In this document: piece after piece, positions 29,862-38,589 of the stretch
Layout of the letters: every line of letters begins with the position of its first letter
Position numbering within the stretch: the first letter of the stretch is position 1
Assembly: GCA_963822485.1 (NCBI GenBank)
Contig: CAWGHW010000037.1
Coordinates: forward strand, 558,001 to 622,000
Reading direction: 5' to 3'
DNA length: 64,000 nt
Source: DASUBV01 sp963822485
GTDB taxonomy: Bacteria; Actinomycetota; Actinomycetes; Streptosporangiales; Streptosporangiaceae
Translations under genes and position numbers: made by a program
The notes under the pieces: generated by a model
The model's input: the letters and a program-made list of their open reading frames with translations, nothing else
What the model was told of the DNA's origin: nothing
Databases searched by the model: none

Positions 29862-30036
29862 TCCTCCCGACTATCACATTGGGTGCCAGGGCGCAGCCCC
29901 TCGCGCCCGGGCGGCCGGGCCGTCGGCGGCCGGGTCGGCCCCAGGTAGGCTGGCCAGCGCCCGCCACACGAGAACGCTGGCGGGAGTTTCATGCCCGGTT
30001 GCCCGCCCCGCCAGCCGCGCCGGCCTTGGAGATCTC

Positions 30037-31217
30037 ATGACAGATGCCGCGACCAGTGCCGTAAACAGCGCCGCAAAAAACAGTGCCGCCAACAGCAGCG
30101 CGACCCCCGGCGCCCGCCGCACGCCGCTGACCCACGTGCACGAGCGGCTGGGCGCGACGCTCACCGACTTCGCCGGCTGGCTGATGCCGCTGCGCTACGG
30201 CAGCGAGACGGCCGAGCACAACGCGGTCCGCACGGCGGCGGGCCTGTTCGACCTGTCGCACATGGGCGAGCTTCTGGTCACCGGGCCAGGCGCGGCCGAG
30301 GCGCTCGACTACGCGCTGGTCGGCAACCTGTCCGGCCTGCGGCCGGGCCGGGCCCGGTACACGATGATCTGCGCCGCGGACGGCGGCGTGCTGGACGACC
30401 TGATCGTCTACCGGCTGGCCGACGAGGAGTTCCTGGTCGTGGCCAACGCGGCCAACGCCGGGCCGGTGCTGGGGCTGCTCACCGAGCGCACCGCCCGCCG
30501 CGACGCCGCCGTGACCGACCAGACGGCCGACTACGCGCTGATCGCCATCCAGGGACCGCGCGCGGCGCGCATCCTCGGGCCGCTGACCGACGCGCGGCTG
30601 GACGAGGTGAAGTACTACGCCAGCTACCCGGCCACGGTGGCCGGGGCCGACGTGCTGCTGGCCCGGACCGGCTACACCGGCGAGGACGGCTTCGAGATCT
30701 TCGCCCGGCCCGGCGACGCCGAGGGCATCTGGACGGCGCTGTCCGACGCGGGCGCCGACGAGGGGCTGGTCCCGGCCGGCCTGGCCGCGCGGGACACGCT
30801 GCGGCTGGAGGCCGGGATGCCGCTGTACGGCAACGAGCTGGGCGCGGACCTGACGCCGTTCGACGCCGGGCTCGGCCGGGTGGTGAAGCTGGACAAGCCG
30901 GGCGACTTCGTGGGCCGGGAGGCGCTGGCGGCCCGGGCCGAGGCCGCGCCGGAGCGGGTGCTGGTCGGGCTGGCGGTGCAGTCGCGCCGGGTGGCCAGGC
31001 ACGGCTACACGGTGCTCTGGGACGGCAGCCGGCCGGCACGGTGACCAGCGGGTCTCCGTCGCCGACGCTGGGCCGGCCCATCGCGATGGCCTATGTCTCC
31101 CCCGAGGTGGCGGCGGCGGCCGCGGACGACGCGGCGGGCCGGCTGGCGGTGGACATCCGGGGGCACGCGGAGCCTGCCACACTAGTGCCCCTGCCGTTCT
31201 ACCGGCGCCCGGCCTAA
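30037..31217 (+). CDS. gcvT: Glycine cleavage system T protein (frame broken near the 3' end)
   Basis: Aminomethyltransferase that passes the methylene group of H-protein-bound aminomethyl to tetrahydrofolate. The N-terminal THVHERLGATLTDFAGWLMP, FDLSHMGEL, the folate-site region RTGYTGEDGFEIF and the ARDTLRLEAGMPLYG motif are intact. The frame changes near 31030 (one base missing in GGCCGGCAC); the next frame gives the expected GTVTSGSPSPTLGRPIAMAYV and VPLPFYRRPA ending. ATG 30037 has GGAG upstream. gcvH follows 29 bp later. No glycine riboswitch motif was recognised upstream. Confidence 0.93.
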
Positions 31218-31246
31218 CGCATAAGAAACGCATAAGAGAGGTGCAG

Positions 31247-31819
31247 ATGAGCGTTCCCAGCGTTCCCGAGGAACTGCACTACACGCCCGAGCACGAGTGG
31301 GTGGCCCTGAGCGGCACCGTCGCGTCGGTCGGCATCACCGACCACGCGCAGCGTGCCCTGGGCGACGTGGTCTACGTGTCGCCCCCCGCTCCCGGCACCA
31401 AGGTCACCGCGGGCGAGCCGTGCGGCGAGGTGGAGTCGACCAAGTCGGTGAGCGACCTGTACTCCCCCGTCGACGGCGAGGTCACCGAGGTGAACGCCGA
31501 GCTCGAGGACGACCCGGGCCTGGTCAACTCCGACCCCTACGGGGCAGGCTGGCTGTTCAAGGTCAGCGTGGCCGACGGCGACGCCGAGGGCGACGGCGAG
31601 GGCGAGCTGCCGCCCGGCCTGCTGTCGGCCGAGGAGTACACGGCGCTGACCGCCGACGCCGAGAACTGCAGCCGGAGCCGAGGACCAGCCAGCCGACGAC
31701 CAGCGAGGGGCCAGCGATCAGCACCGACCGGGAGCGGTACGAGACCGCGACAGCGCACCTGGAGGCGCCGTTCGCGATCGTTGACCTGGCCGCGCTGCGG
31801 GCCAACGCGGCCGCCATGA
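31247..31819 (+). CDS. gcvH: Glycine cleavage system H protein
   Basis: Lipoyl carrier of the glycine cleavage complex. LHYTPEHEWVALSG at the N-terminus, the lipoyl-Lys site ESTKSVSDLYSPVDGEV and the GWLFKV strand are all present. ATG at 31247 is chosen because GAGAGG precedes it; GTG at 31241 is in frame. The true C-terminus should lie near EEYTALTADAE (about 31660). The open frame instead runs on into the next gene until 31819, which suggests a lost stop or a one-base error there. Confidence 0.9.
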   Translation: MSVPSVPEELHYTPEHEWVALSGTVASVGITDHAQRALGDVVYVSPPAPGTKVTAGEPCGEVESTKSVSDLYSPVDGEVTEVNAELEDDPGLVNSDPYGAGWLFKVSVADGDAEGDGEGELPPGLLSAEEYTALTADAENCSRSRGPASRRPARGQRSAPTGSGTRPRQRTWRRRSRSLTWPRCGPTRPP

Positions 31820-32916
31820 CCGGGCGGGCAGCGGGCAAGCCGATCCGGCTGGCCAGCAAGTCGGTCCGCAGCCGCCCGCTCGTCGACCGGGTGCTGCGGA
31901 TGCCCGGCTTCCGGGGCGTGCTGGCCTACACCCTGCCCGAGGCGCTGTGGCTGGCCGCCAGCGGGACCAGCGACGACATCGTGGTGGCCTATCCGACCGC
32001 GGACCGGACGGCGCTGGCCCGGCTGGCCGGCGACCCGGCCGCCGCGGCCGCGATCAGCGTGATGGTGGACTGCGCCGACCACCTGGACATGATCGAGAAG
32101 GCCGCGGCCAGCGTGGCCAGCGCGCAGCCGGTCCGGGTCAGCATGGACCTGGACGCCGGCTTCGTCACCCTGGGCGGCCGGTTCCGGGCCGGGGCGCGCC
32201 GCTCCCCCGTCCGCACCCCGGCGCAGGCGGCCGAGCTGGCCGCCGCGATCATGGCCCGGCCCGGCCTGCGGCTGGCCGGGCTGCTGGCCTACGAGGCGCA
32301 GATCGCCGGGGTGGGCGACAACCCGCCCGGCCGGCCGCTGTACGCCCGCGCGGTGCGGATGATGCAGCGGATGTCCGCGGCCGAGCTGGCCGGGCGGCGG
32401 GCGGCCATCGTCGCCGCGGTCCGGCAGGTCGCGCCGCTGGAGTTCGTCAACGGCGGGGGCACCGGGTCGCTGGAGCGCACCGCGGCCGAGCCCGCGGTGA
32501 CCGAGCTGGGCGCCGGGTCCGGGCTGTACCAGCCCCGGCTGTTCGACAGCTACCGGACCTTCTCCGGCCGGCCCGCCGCGCTGTTCGCGCTGCCGGTGGT
32601 GCGGCGGCCCGGCCCCGGCGTGGTCACCGCGCTGGGCGGCGGCTACCTGGCCTCCGGTCCGGCCAGCGCGAGCCGGCTGCCGTTCCCGTACCTGCCGGCC
32701 GGGCTGAAGCTGGACCGCGACGAGGGCGCGGGCGAGGTGCAGACCCCGCTGCTAGGGCCGGCCGCTGACGCCCTGCGGATCGGCGACCGGGTCTGGATGC
32801 GGCACGCCAAGGCGGGCGAGCTGTGCGAGCGGTTCGACGAATTGCACCTGGTGGAGGGCGACGCGGTGGTGGAGACAGTTCAGACCTATCGGGGCGAAGG
32901 CCAGAATTTCCTCTAA
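31717..32916 (+). CDS. Alanine-racemase-fold amino acid deaminase/aldolase
   Basis: About 400 residues of PLP-dependent fold-type III protein: FAIVDLAALRANAAAM, then the PLP-Lys region GKPIRLASKSVRSR, GLLAYEAQIAGVGD, FVNGGGTGSLE, and the C-terminal metal/substrate region MRHAKAGELCERFDE. It resembles D-threonine-aldolase-like proteins. No ATG or GTG occurs in frame before the domain; an ATC at 31717 follows GAGGGG by 6 nt, so either this codon is used or an error hides the start. It directly follows gcvTH, hinting at glycine/serine/threonine metabolism. Confidence 0.82.
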   Translation: MSTDRERYETATAHLEAPFAIVDLAALRANAAAMTGRAAGKPIRLASKSVRSRPLVDRVLRMPGFRGVLAYTLPEALWLAASGTSDDIVVAYPTADRTALARLAGDPAAAAAISVMVDCADHLDMIEKAAASVASAQPVRVSMDLDAGFVTLGGRFRAGARRSPVRTPAQAAELAAAIMARPGLRLAGLLAYEAQIAGVGDNPPGRPLYARAVRMMQRMSAAELAGRRAAIVAAVRQVAPLEFVNGGGTGSLERTAAEPAVTELGAGSGLYQPRLFDSYRTFSGRPAALFALPVVRRPGPGVVTALGGGYLASGPASASRLPFPYLPAGLKLDRDEGAGEVQTPLLGPAADALRIGDRVWMRHAKAGELCERFDELHLVEGDAVVETVQTYRGEGQNFL

Positions 32917-32940
32917 CAATGGTCCCCCGGGCGTAACGCG

Positions 32941-33234
32941 CTACCGCCGGCGGCGGCCCCAGATCCGGTAGATCGTGATGCCGAGCACAGCCAGCCCGAC
33001 CGCGGCCGCCGCGAGCTGCACGTCGGGCCGGGCGGCCTGCTCGGCCAGCCGGTCCTTCAGCCGCCGCACGTTGTTGGCTGGGCTGACCCTGTCGGCCAGG
33101 GAGTCGATCGTCTGGGCCAGGTTCTCCCTGGTCCGCTCGATCTCGGCGACAATCATGTCCGGGTCCTGCTTGGCCACCGCGCCGCGCACGGCGACTGTGC
33201 CCTGCACCTCGACTGTGCCGTCCGGCTCGGCCAT
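32941..33234 (-). CDS. DUF3618 membrane-anchored protein
   Basis: 97 residues. The DUF3618 signature DMIVAEIERTRENLAQTIDSL is followed by an amphipathic segment and one C-terminal transmembrane helix (LAAAAVGLAVLGITIYRI) ending in basic residues. Function unknown; widespread in actinomycetes. ATG 33234 has an excellent AGGAGGG 7 nt upstream, which decides the start over longer frames. Confidence 0.85.
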   Translation of the reverse strand: MAEPDGTVEVQGTVAVRGAVAKQDPDMIVAEIERTRENLAQTIDSLADRVSPANNVRRLKDRLAEQAARPDVQLAAAAVGLAVLGITIYRIWGRRRR

Positions 33235-33365
33235 CGCACGTCCCTCCTGTGCCAGCGGCTTCGCTGACGCCAATAACGATCTGCCTAGTGTCCCAGCCCG
33301 GCACTCCGCGTGCGCGGCCGGCTGGCAGGTTGCTGACCTGCCCGGTAAATACCTCCAGAAAACGC

Positions 33366-33403
33366 GTCGCCCGCCCGGAGGGCCTTTGCTCCGGGCGGGC
33401 GAC
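33366..33403 (-). terminator. 15-bp perfect hairpin terminating the phosphoesterase gene
   Basis: GTCGCCCGCCCGGAG and CTCCGGGCGGGCGAC pair fully around an 8-nt loop, 37 bp beyond the stop of the minus-strand phosphoesterase gene. The flank is locally AT-rich. Confidence 0.75.
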
Positions 33404-33410
33404 GTGCGTT

Positions 33411-33449
33411 GGCCTAGCTGGCTGGCCTAGCTGGCTGGCCTAGCTGGAG
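33411..33449. repeat. 13-bp tandem repeat, three copies
   Basis: Three copies of GGCCTAGCTGGCT (the last slightly different) cover the stop codon of the phosphoesterase gene, adding extra in-line TAG codons after the real stop. Confidence 0.75.
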
Positions 33450-35923
33450 GCCGCCAGCCTGGTCGCCTGGGCGATGAGGCCCTCACAGGTCCTCGTCTGG
33501 TCCCCGGCGCCGGAGATCCGGCGGCCGGAGAACGCCGCCGCCTCCAGCTCACCCTTGACCTGCTCGGCCAGCTTGTCCCTGGCCACCTCGAGCGACTTCA
33601 GCTTGCTGTCGACCGACAGATAGGTCTTGTCGCCCTTGGCCGAACTCTCGATGGCCCTGGTCGAGGCGATCAGCGTCTCCGCGCCGAACTCCCCGACACT
33701 GGAGTTGAGCTGCTTGTAGCACTCGCCCAGGGTGGTCACCGCGGACGGCTTGAGCGCGGCGTTCGGATGGGTCAGGATCTGGCTGATCACCCGGCCGTCG
33801 TGCTCGTAGTCGTCACGCAGCCCGGTCAGGTACATCATGGTGGGCCGGATGTCGGCCTCGTCCACCCACGGGCCCTTGAAGTGGTCGTCGGCCACCTCGA
33901 TCTGGCCGCTGTTGGGGCCCGACGACGTCGTGCCCTTGTTGGCGGCCGGGCCGTCCAGGCCGAGGTGCTTCACGCCCGGGCCGACGAGGCCGACGTAGTT
34001 GGTGTCGATCTCGGCCGCGTAGTCGCCGTGGTCCCAGGCGAACCCGGTGTTCTGGCACACGTCCGGGCCGAAGCAGCTACCGCCCGACGCCGACACCTTG
34101 GCCGGCTGGATGAAGTAGTCCGGCCGGGCGAACGCGGCCAGGGTCGGGGTCCGGGCCGGGTCGGCGTCCACGAAGTGCAGGATCCCCTCCTCGACCGGGT
34201 TGGCCAGGTAGTTGGCCAGCTTGAACTGGCCCTTGCCGGTGTACGGGTCGGCCACCTTGAGCTTGGCCACGTCGCGCTCGAAGGCGCGGGTCGTGCTGGT
34301 GTTCGGCCCGGGATTACCGGTCAGGTAGAACTCCGGCGCGGTGTCCTCCTCCATGCTGAACGGGGTCTTGTTGCCCGTCTGAGACGACAGCAGGTCGGTG
34401 GCGTCCACGTCCAGCTCGCCGAACGAGCCCGCCGGATAGGTGCACTCCGTGGCCGGGGTCACCGTGTTACCGCTGACCGTCGCGCCGTTGCAGGTGGCCG
34501 GGGTCGGCTTGATCGCGCGGCCGGCGTTGGCGCCGGCCTCGTGGTCACCCTCGTCCGAGCTGACCACGAACAGCGTGTTCTTCGGGGTGATCCCGTCCGC
34601 GGCCAGCCGCTTGAAGAATGTCCCGAACGCCGCGTTGTAGTACTGGGCCTGGGCGATGTAGCAGGCGCTGCCGCTGCCCAGCGCGTCGGGGGCGTTCTTG
34701 CAGTCCGCGGACAAGGCCGGGATGGACTCGTTGCCGTGCAGGTCAGCCATGTACAGGTTGACCACGGGCACGCCGCCCTCCAGCATGTCGGCCGCGTAGG
34801 CCAGCGACTGCGACGCGTTGATGCCGCCGTAGCCGGGGAAGCCGGGGTGGTTGGTCAGGAACGCCCCGTTGATCTGGTTCCCGTTCTCGTCGACCAGGTT
34901 GCCCGCGGCGTTGGTGACCTCGAAGCCGTGGTGCTTGAGGTTGTCCTGGCCGCCGCTGATCGCCGGGGTGATGTACCGGCTGCCGAACAGCGCCTGGTAG
35001 CCGCTGTAGCCGCCCGGCTCGTCGGGCAGCCGGTCCGCCACCGCGGTGTGCGTGGCCTTGGTCTCCCCGAACTTCACCGCCGTGGCGTCGGCGCAGAACG
35101 CGCTGTGCCTGGCGCAGTGCACGCCCAGGCCCACGTAGTCGGCCGTCTCCGGGTCCTTGAACGAGTCCGGGTCGGCGTTGAGCTGCTTGACCTCGGGCGA
35201 GTTCTGGCCGAACACCTCGGCCAGGTCCGGGTTGGGGTTCTCCAGCTCCTGGTTCACCGTGGCGATCTCGCCCACGTTGCAGCCGGCCCTGGTGTACGGG
35301 ACCCAGGGTGCCGGGGCGACCTTGTCCGGCTTGGGCGCCGGGCTCGTGGTGGCCGGCGGGGTCTTGCTGTAGACCAGGTTCGGGTTGGTGTCGTGGCCCG
35401 TGGTCGGCGTGGACGACGTGTCGTCGATCGCGTCGTTCCAGTAGGTGAACACGGTCGCGGAGTCGGTGGTGCCGTCCGGGTTGTAGGTCTGGTAGTCGTT
35501 GGCGATGCCGTCGCCCTGCCGGTCGCCGTACAGACCGGTGGCCGTGGTGAGCAGGTCATCGCCCGTGTGGGCGATCAGCGGCGTGTGGCTGTTGGACAGC
35601 ATCACGCCGTTGTTGTCGATGAAGTGCAGCAGGTTCGGCATCATCTGGAGGTCGGACGGGACGTTGGGGTTGTCCCGGAAGAAGTGGATGTTGTCGAAGC
35701 CGATCTGGACGACATGCTTGACGCCGTGGCCCAGGTGGCAGGAGCGGGCCGCGGTCGCCCGCTGCGCGGTACGCGCGGTACCCGCGGTATATGCGGCGTG
35801 CGTCACCGACGCCTGCCCGGCCGCGCTCCCGCCGATCGCGCACAGCCCTCCGACCAGCGTCACGCTCGCGGCCGCTGCCGCCAGCCTGAACCCGCCGAGT
35901 CTTCTGCGGTCTTGCTGTCGCAT
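33440..35923 (-). CDS. Secreted alkaline-phosphatase-superfamily phosphoesterase
   Basis: About 827 residues. ATG 35923 with GGGAGGA just upstream gives MRQQDRRRLGGFRLAAAAAS, a twin-arginine-like signal. The body has metal-site motifs of the phosphoesterase/acid-phosphatase group: FDNIHFFRDNPN, NSHTPLIAHTGDD, LYMADLHGNES and VVSSDEGDHEAGA, plus DHGDYAAE near the C-terminus. It probably hydrolyses extracellular phosphate esters. Transcribed alone, with a strong terminator. Phosphate-starvation control is plausible but no PHO box was identified. Confidence 0.85.
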   Translation of the reverse strand: MRQQDRRRLGGFRLAAAAASVTLVGGLCAIGGSAAGQASVTHAAYTAGTARTAQRATAARSCHLGHGVKHVVQIGFDNIHFFRDNPNVPSDLQMMPNLLHFIDNNGVMLSNSHTPLIAHTGDDLLTTATGLYGDRQGDGIANDYQTYNPDGTTDSATVFTYWNDAIDDTSSTPTTGHDTNPNLVYSKTPPATTSPAPKPDKVAPAPWVPYTRAGCNVGEIATVNQELENPNPDLAEVFGQNSPEVKQLNADPDSFKDPETADYVGLGVHCARHSAFCADATAVKFGETKATHTAVADRLPDEPGGYSGYQALFGSRYITPAISGGQDNLKHHGFEVTNAAGNLVDENGNQINGAFLTNHPGFPGYGGINASQSLAYAADMLEGGVPVVNLYMADLHGNESIPALSADCKNAPDALGSGSACYIAQAQYYNAAFGTFFKRLAADGITPKNTLFVVSSDEGDHEAGANAGRAIKPTPATCNGATVSGNTVTPATECTYPAGSFGELDVDATDLLSSQTGNKTPFSMEEDTAPEFYLTGNPGPNTSTTRAFERDVAKLKVADPYTGKGQFKLANYLANPVEEGILHFVDADPARTPTLAAFARPDYFIQPAKVSASGGSCFGPDVCQNTGFAWDHGDYAAEIDTNYVGLVGPGVKHLGLDGPAANKGTTSSGPNSGQIEVADDHFKGPWVDEADIRPTMMYLTGLRDDYEHDGRVISQILTHPNAALKPSAVTTLGECYKQLNSSVGEFGAETLIASTRAIESSAKGDKTYLSVDSKLKSLEVARDKLAEQVKGELEAAAFSGRRISGAGDQTRTCEGLIAQATRLAASS

Positions 35924-36187
35924 GCTTCCTCCCTGCCTACCAGCCTGGATAGGTTCGGCCCCGGTCATGGTCAGCCAGCAACGAGAACGCCAGCCATCCG
36001 CGCGGCGACGATGAGGCTAAATCCTTGAGTTACTACCTTTCAGCATGGGACGGGAGATGCCTCGAGAAAAGACCTAGCCTGCCGTGATATAGCCACCCGC
36101 CGGAACGGTCGCCGTCCGCGCAGCTAGGTCACTTACGGGTGAAAATGGCTTTCGGGCCAGGTCAGGGTCCCGATTATGATGCCTGCC

Positions 36188-36871
36188 ATGGCGGTACAGG
36201 CAGTGATCTTCGACTGGGGCGGCACGCTGACCCCGTGGCACACCGTCGACCTGGGCGGGCTGTGGCAGACGGTGTGCGCCGAGCATTACGCCGGCGCCCG
36301 GGCGGCGCAGGTGGCGGCGGCCGTGCACGCGGCCGAGCTGGAGCTGTGGCAGCTGGCCAACACCGAGCAGCGCAGCTCGACGCTGAGCCACGTGTTCGAG
36401 CGGGCCGGCGTCACCCCGGACGAGGCGCTGCTGGTCAGCTACTCCAGGGCCTGGGAGCCGCACACCTACACCGACCCGGACGCGCCCGCGCTGCTGGGCC
36501 ACCTGCGCGAGCGCGGGATCAAGGTGGGCGTGCTGTCCAACACGTTCTGGCCGCGCGACTGGCACGAGGAGATCTTCCGCCGGGACGGCGTGCTCGGCCT
36601 CATCGACGGCGCGGTCTACACCAGCGAGATCGACTGGACCAAGCCGCACCCCGAGGCGTTCCGGGCCGCCATGACGGCGGTGGGCGTGACCGACCCGGCG
36701 GGCTGCGTGTTCGTCGGCGACCGGCCGTTCGATGACGTGCACGGGGCGCAGCGGGCCGGGATGCGGGCGGTGCTGGTGCCCAACAGCGACGTGCCGGCGC
36801 ATCCCGGCTCGGCGCCCGACGCGGTGGTCAGCCGGCTGGCCGAGCTGCGGCCGTTGCTCGATCGCTGGTAA
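36188..36871 (+). CDS. HAD-superfamily hydrolase
   Basis: 227 residues with the four HAD motifs: FDWGGTLTP (nucleophile Asp; the second Asp of DxD is replaced by Gly), LSNTFWP, the Lys in DWTKPHPEAF, and FVGDRPFDDVHGA. The missing second acidic residue may reduce phosphatase activity or change the reaction type. ATG at 36176 is also in frame. Confidence 0.85.
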   Translation: MAVQAVIFDWGGTLTPWHTVDLGGLWQTVCAEHYAGARAAQVAAAVHAAELELWQLANTEQRSSTLSHVFERAGVTPDEALLVSYSRAWEPHTYTDPDAPALLGHLRERGIKVGVLSNTFWPRDWHEEIFRRDGVLGLIDGAVYTSEIDWTKPHPEAFRAAMTAVGVTDPAGCVFVGDRPFDDVHGAQRAGMRAVLVPNSDVPAHPGSAPDAVVSRLAELRPLLDRW

Positions 36872-36883
36872 GCCCGGCCGGCC

Positions 36884-37525
36884 TCAGGACCGGGCACCGG
36901 CGCGGAACGACGCATACCAGGACGGGAATCCCTCGAGCGTGGCCAGCACGTCATGGGCGCCGGCCGCGATCAGCTTTGTTGCATCGAATGAGCCGGTCGG
37001 GACGCCGACCGCGCGGGCGCCCGCGGACCGGGCCGCCGCCATGTCCGCAGGGGTGTCGCCCACGTAGACGGCGGCCCGGAGGCGCTCCAGCACCGCGGCC
37101 TTCTCCGGCCCGTGCACGTGGGCGTAGATCTCGGCGGCCGGCAGCCCGGCCGCGGTCAGGCTCGGTCCGATGGAGACGGGGTGCTTGGCGGTGATGATCA
37201 CCGCGGTGGCCCCGGCGGCGGTGACGGCGGTCAGCGCCGCGGCCGCGCCGGGCAGCGCGGTGGTCATGACCGGGGCGAGCCGGACGTAGTGCCGCCGGTA
37301 GCCGTCGGCGGCCCGGTCGAGCTCGGACGGCGGGAACCAGTAGGCGGCCTCGTCCTCGAGCTTGAGGCCCATCCGGGCGTCCACGGCGGTCAGGTCGATG
37401 GCCACGCCGGTCTCCTGGGCCAGGTGCTCCCAGGCGGCCAGGATCGCGGGCCGGGAGTCGATCAGGGTCAGGTCCAGGTCGAAGCCGACCGGGCCGTCCC
37501 GGCGGTCGGGGCCGTTGTCAATCAA
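36884..37525 (-). CDS. HAD-superfamily hydrolase
   Basis: About 213 residues with FDLDLTLIDSR (DxD intact), IITAKHPVS, the Lys in HGPEKAAVL and YVGDTPADMAAARSAGA, as in phosphoglycolate-phosphatase-like enzymes. No ATG fits; a TTG at 37525 starts just before the domain and 12 bp after the upstream gene, with which it is likely co-transcribed. Substrate unknown. Confidence 0.83.
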   Translation of the reverse strand: MIDNGPDRRDGPVGFDLDLTLIDSRPAILAAWEHLAQETGVAIDLTAVDARMGLKLEDEAAYWFPPSELDRAADGYRRHYVRLAPVMTTALPGAAAALTAVTAAGATAVIITAKHPVSIGPSLTAAGLPAAEIYAHVHGPEKAAVLERLRAAVYVGDTPADMAAARSAGARAVGVPTGSFDATKLIAAGAHDVLATLEGFPSWYASFRAGARS

Positions 37526-37536
37526 GCCCGGTCCAT

Positions 37537-37923
37537 CTAGCCCGGTGGCTCGGGGAACGCGGTGGGGCGGCCAGGCGGCGGGCTTTCGCTGCCGACGGTG
37601 ACCCAGTACTCGACCCCGTCGTGCAGCAGGCCGTCGCGCTGACGCCAGAACGCCGCCATGCGAAAGCGCTGGCTCTCGGACCCCACGATCTCGACCTCGG
37701 CCGCGCACTCCTGCGGGCCGCCGAGCACCCGGAGCACGGTCAGCACGCCCCAGGGCTCGGGATAGGAGCGCTGGAAGTCGATCACGCCGTCCCGGCCATC
37801 CAGCCGCTCACCGGTGGAGGGCATCTCCACGACCGCCTCGGGGTGCAGGTAGCCCGCCGCGCGGGCCCAGTCTCGTGCCTGGTACGCCGTATAGAGCGCC
37901 TCAACCTGAGCAACTGCGTCCAC
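37537..37923 (-). CDS. SnoaL/NTF2-like protein
   Basis: 128 residues of the cone-shaped NTF2-like fold: VEALYTAYQARDWARAAGYL, EMPSTGERLDGRDGVIDF, VEYWVTVG. GTG start. Members are small polyketide cyclases, isomerases or orphan stress proteins, and no function can be picked. It lies between a MarR gene and a HAD gene, all on the minus strand. Confidence 0.75.
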   Translation of the reverse strand: MDAVAQVEALYTAYQARDWARAAGYLHPEAVVEMPSTGERLDGRDGVIDFQRSYPEPWGVLTVLRVLGGPQECAAEVEIVGSESQRFRMAAFWRQRDGLLHDGVEYWVTVGSESPPPGRPTAFPEPPG

Positions 37924-37932
37924 GATCCGATC

Positions 37933-38397
37933 CTAGCCAGCCTGACTGTCGCGCTGGCGGACCGCGATGTCGGACATGGCGTCGAGGAAGCGTCCCACCG
38001 CGGTCAGCTCGGCGTCGGTGAACGAGCGCATCCCGGCCACCATGGCCCCGATCTGCGGGCCGAAGAACGACCAGCCCAGCTCGACCGCCTCCGGGGTGAC
38101 CTCGAGGAACACCTTGCGCCGGTCGCGCGTGTCGCGCACCCGGCGGACGTGGCCCAGTCGCTCCAGCCGGTCGATGAGCGTCGTCGTGCCGGCCGAGTTG
38201 AGGCCGAGCTGCTCCCCCAGCCAGCCGGGCGTGGCCCGCCGGCCCGCCCGGCCCGCGTCGAGCAGCGCGATCAGGGCCCGCAGGTCGGTGCCGTGCAGGC
38301 CGTGCAGCCGGGCGAACTCGGTCCGGGACAGTTCGAGCTCGACCGTCAGCCGCCGCAGCCGGTGGAACAGCTGCAGCCCGGGGTCGCTCTCGTCCAT
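37933..38397 (-). CDS. MarR-family transcriptional regulator
   Basis: 154 residues with the MarR winged helix (GWLGEQLGLNSAGTTTLIDR, VRRVRDTRDRRKVFLEVT). The start MDESDPG is chosen because GGAAGGGG precedes it; longer frames read into a tandem repeat that duplicates this 5' region. Divergent from an alpha/beta hydrolase gene, with palindromic operators between. Confidence 0.87.
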   Translation of the reverse strand: MDESDPGLQLFHRLRRLTVELELSRTEFARLHGLHGTDLRALIALLDAGRAGRRATPGWLGEQLGLNSAGTTTLIDRLERLGHVRRVRDTRDRRKVFLEVTPEAVELGWSFFGPQIGAMVAGMRSFTDAELTAVGRFLDAMSDIAVRQRDSQAG

Positions 38398-38403
38398 GCC
38401 GCG

Positions 38404-38545
38404 GCCCCCTTCCGGTGTCTCTCGCTCAGCGGGACTCATGACGCATCGCCCCCTTCCGGCATCTCTCGCTCAGCGGGACTCATGCCACACCACCCCCCCT
38501 TCCGCAATATCTCTCGCTCAGCGAGACTATCGTTGAGCGAGAGAT
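38404..38545. promoter_or_regulatory. Triplicated MarR operator region
   Basis: The block TCTCTCGCTCAGCGGGACTC occurs at 38418 and 38462 with a third, slightly different copy at 38510, spaced 44 and 48 bp. The third copy contains the 15-bp palindrome TCTCGCTCAGCGAGA (38512-38526). It also forms a 12-bp perfect inverted repeat, ATCTCTCGCTCA/TGAGCGAGAGAT, with 38534-38545. Likely MarR binding sites multiplied by tandem duplication. Confidence 0.6.
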
Positions 38546-38589
38546 TTGTCGTGCACGGCTGGGTTGCGCGGGGCGAGGAGGCAGAGCCA

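Noticed and set aside
29870..30036. Glycine riboswitch before gcvT
   Set aside because: I looked for the conserved glycine-aptamer core motifs and found none; the gap before the start is short.
33767..36028. 753-codon plus-strand frame opposite the phosphoesterase
   Set aside because: Same cause. The minus-strand protein has a signal peptide, metal motifs and a good ribosome binding site; the plus frame has none.
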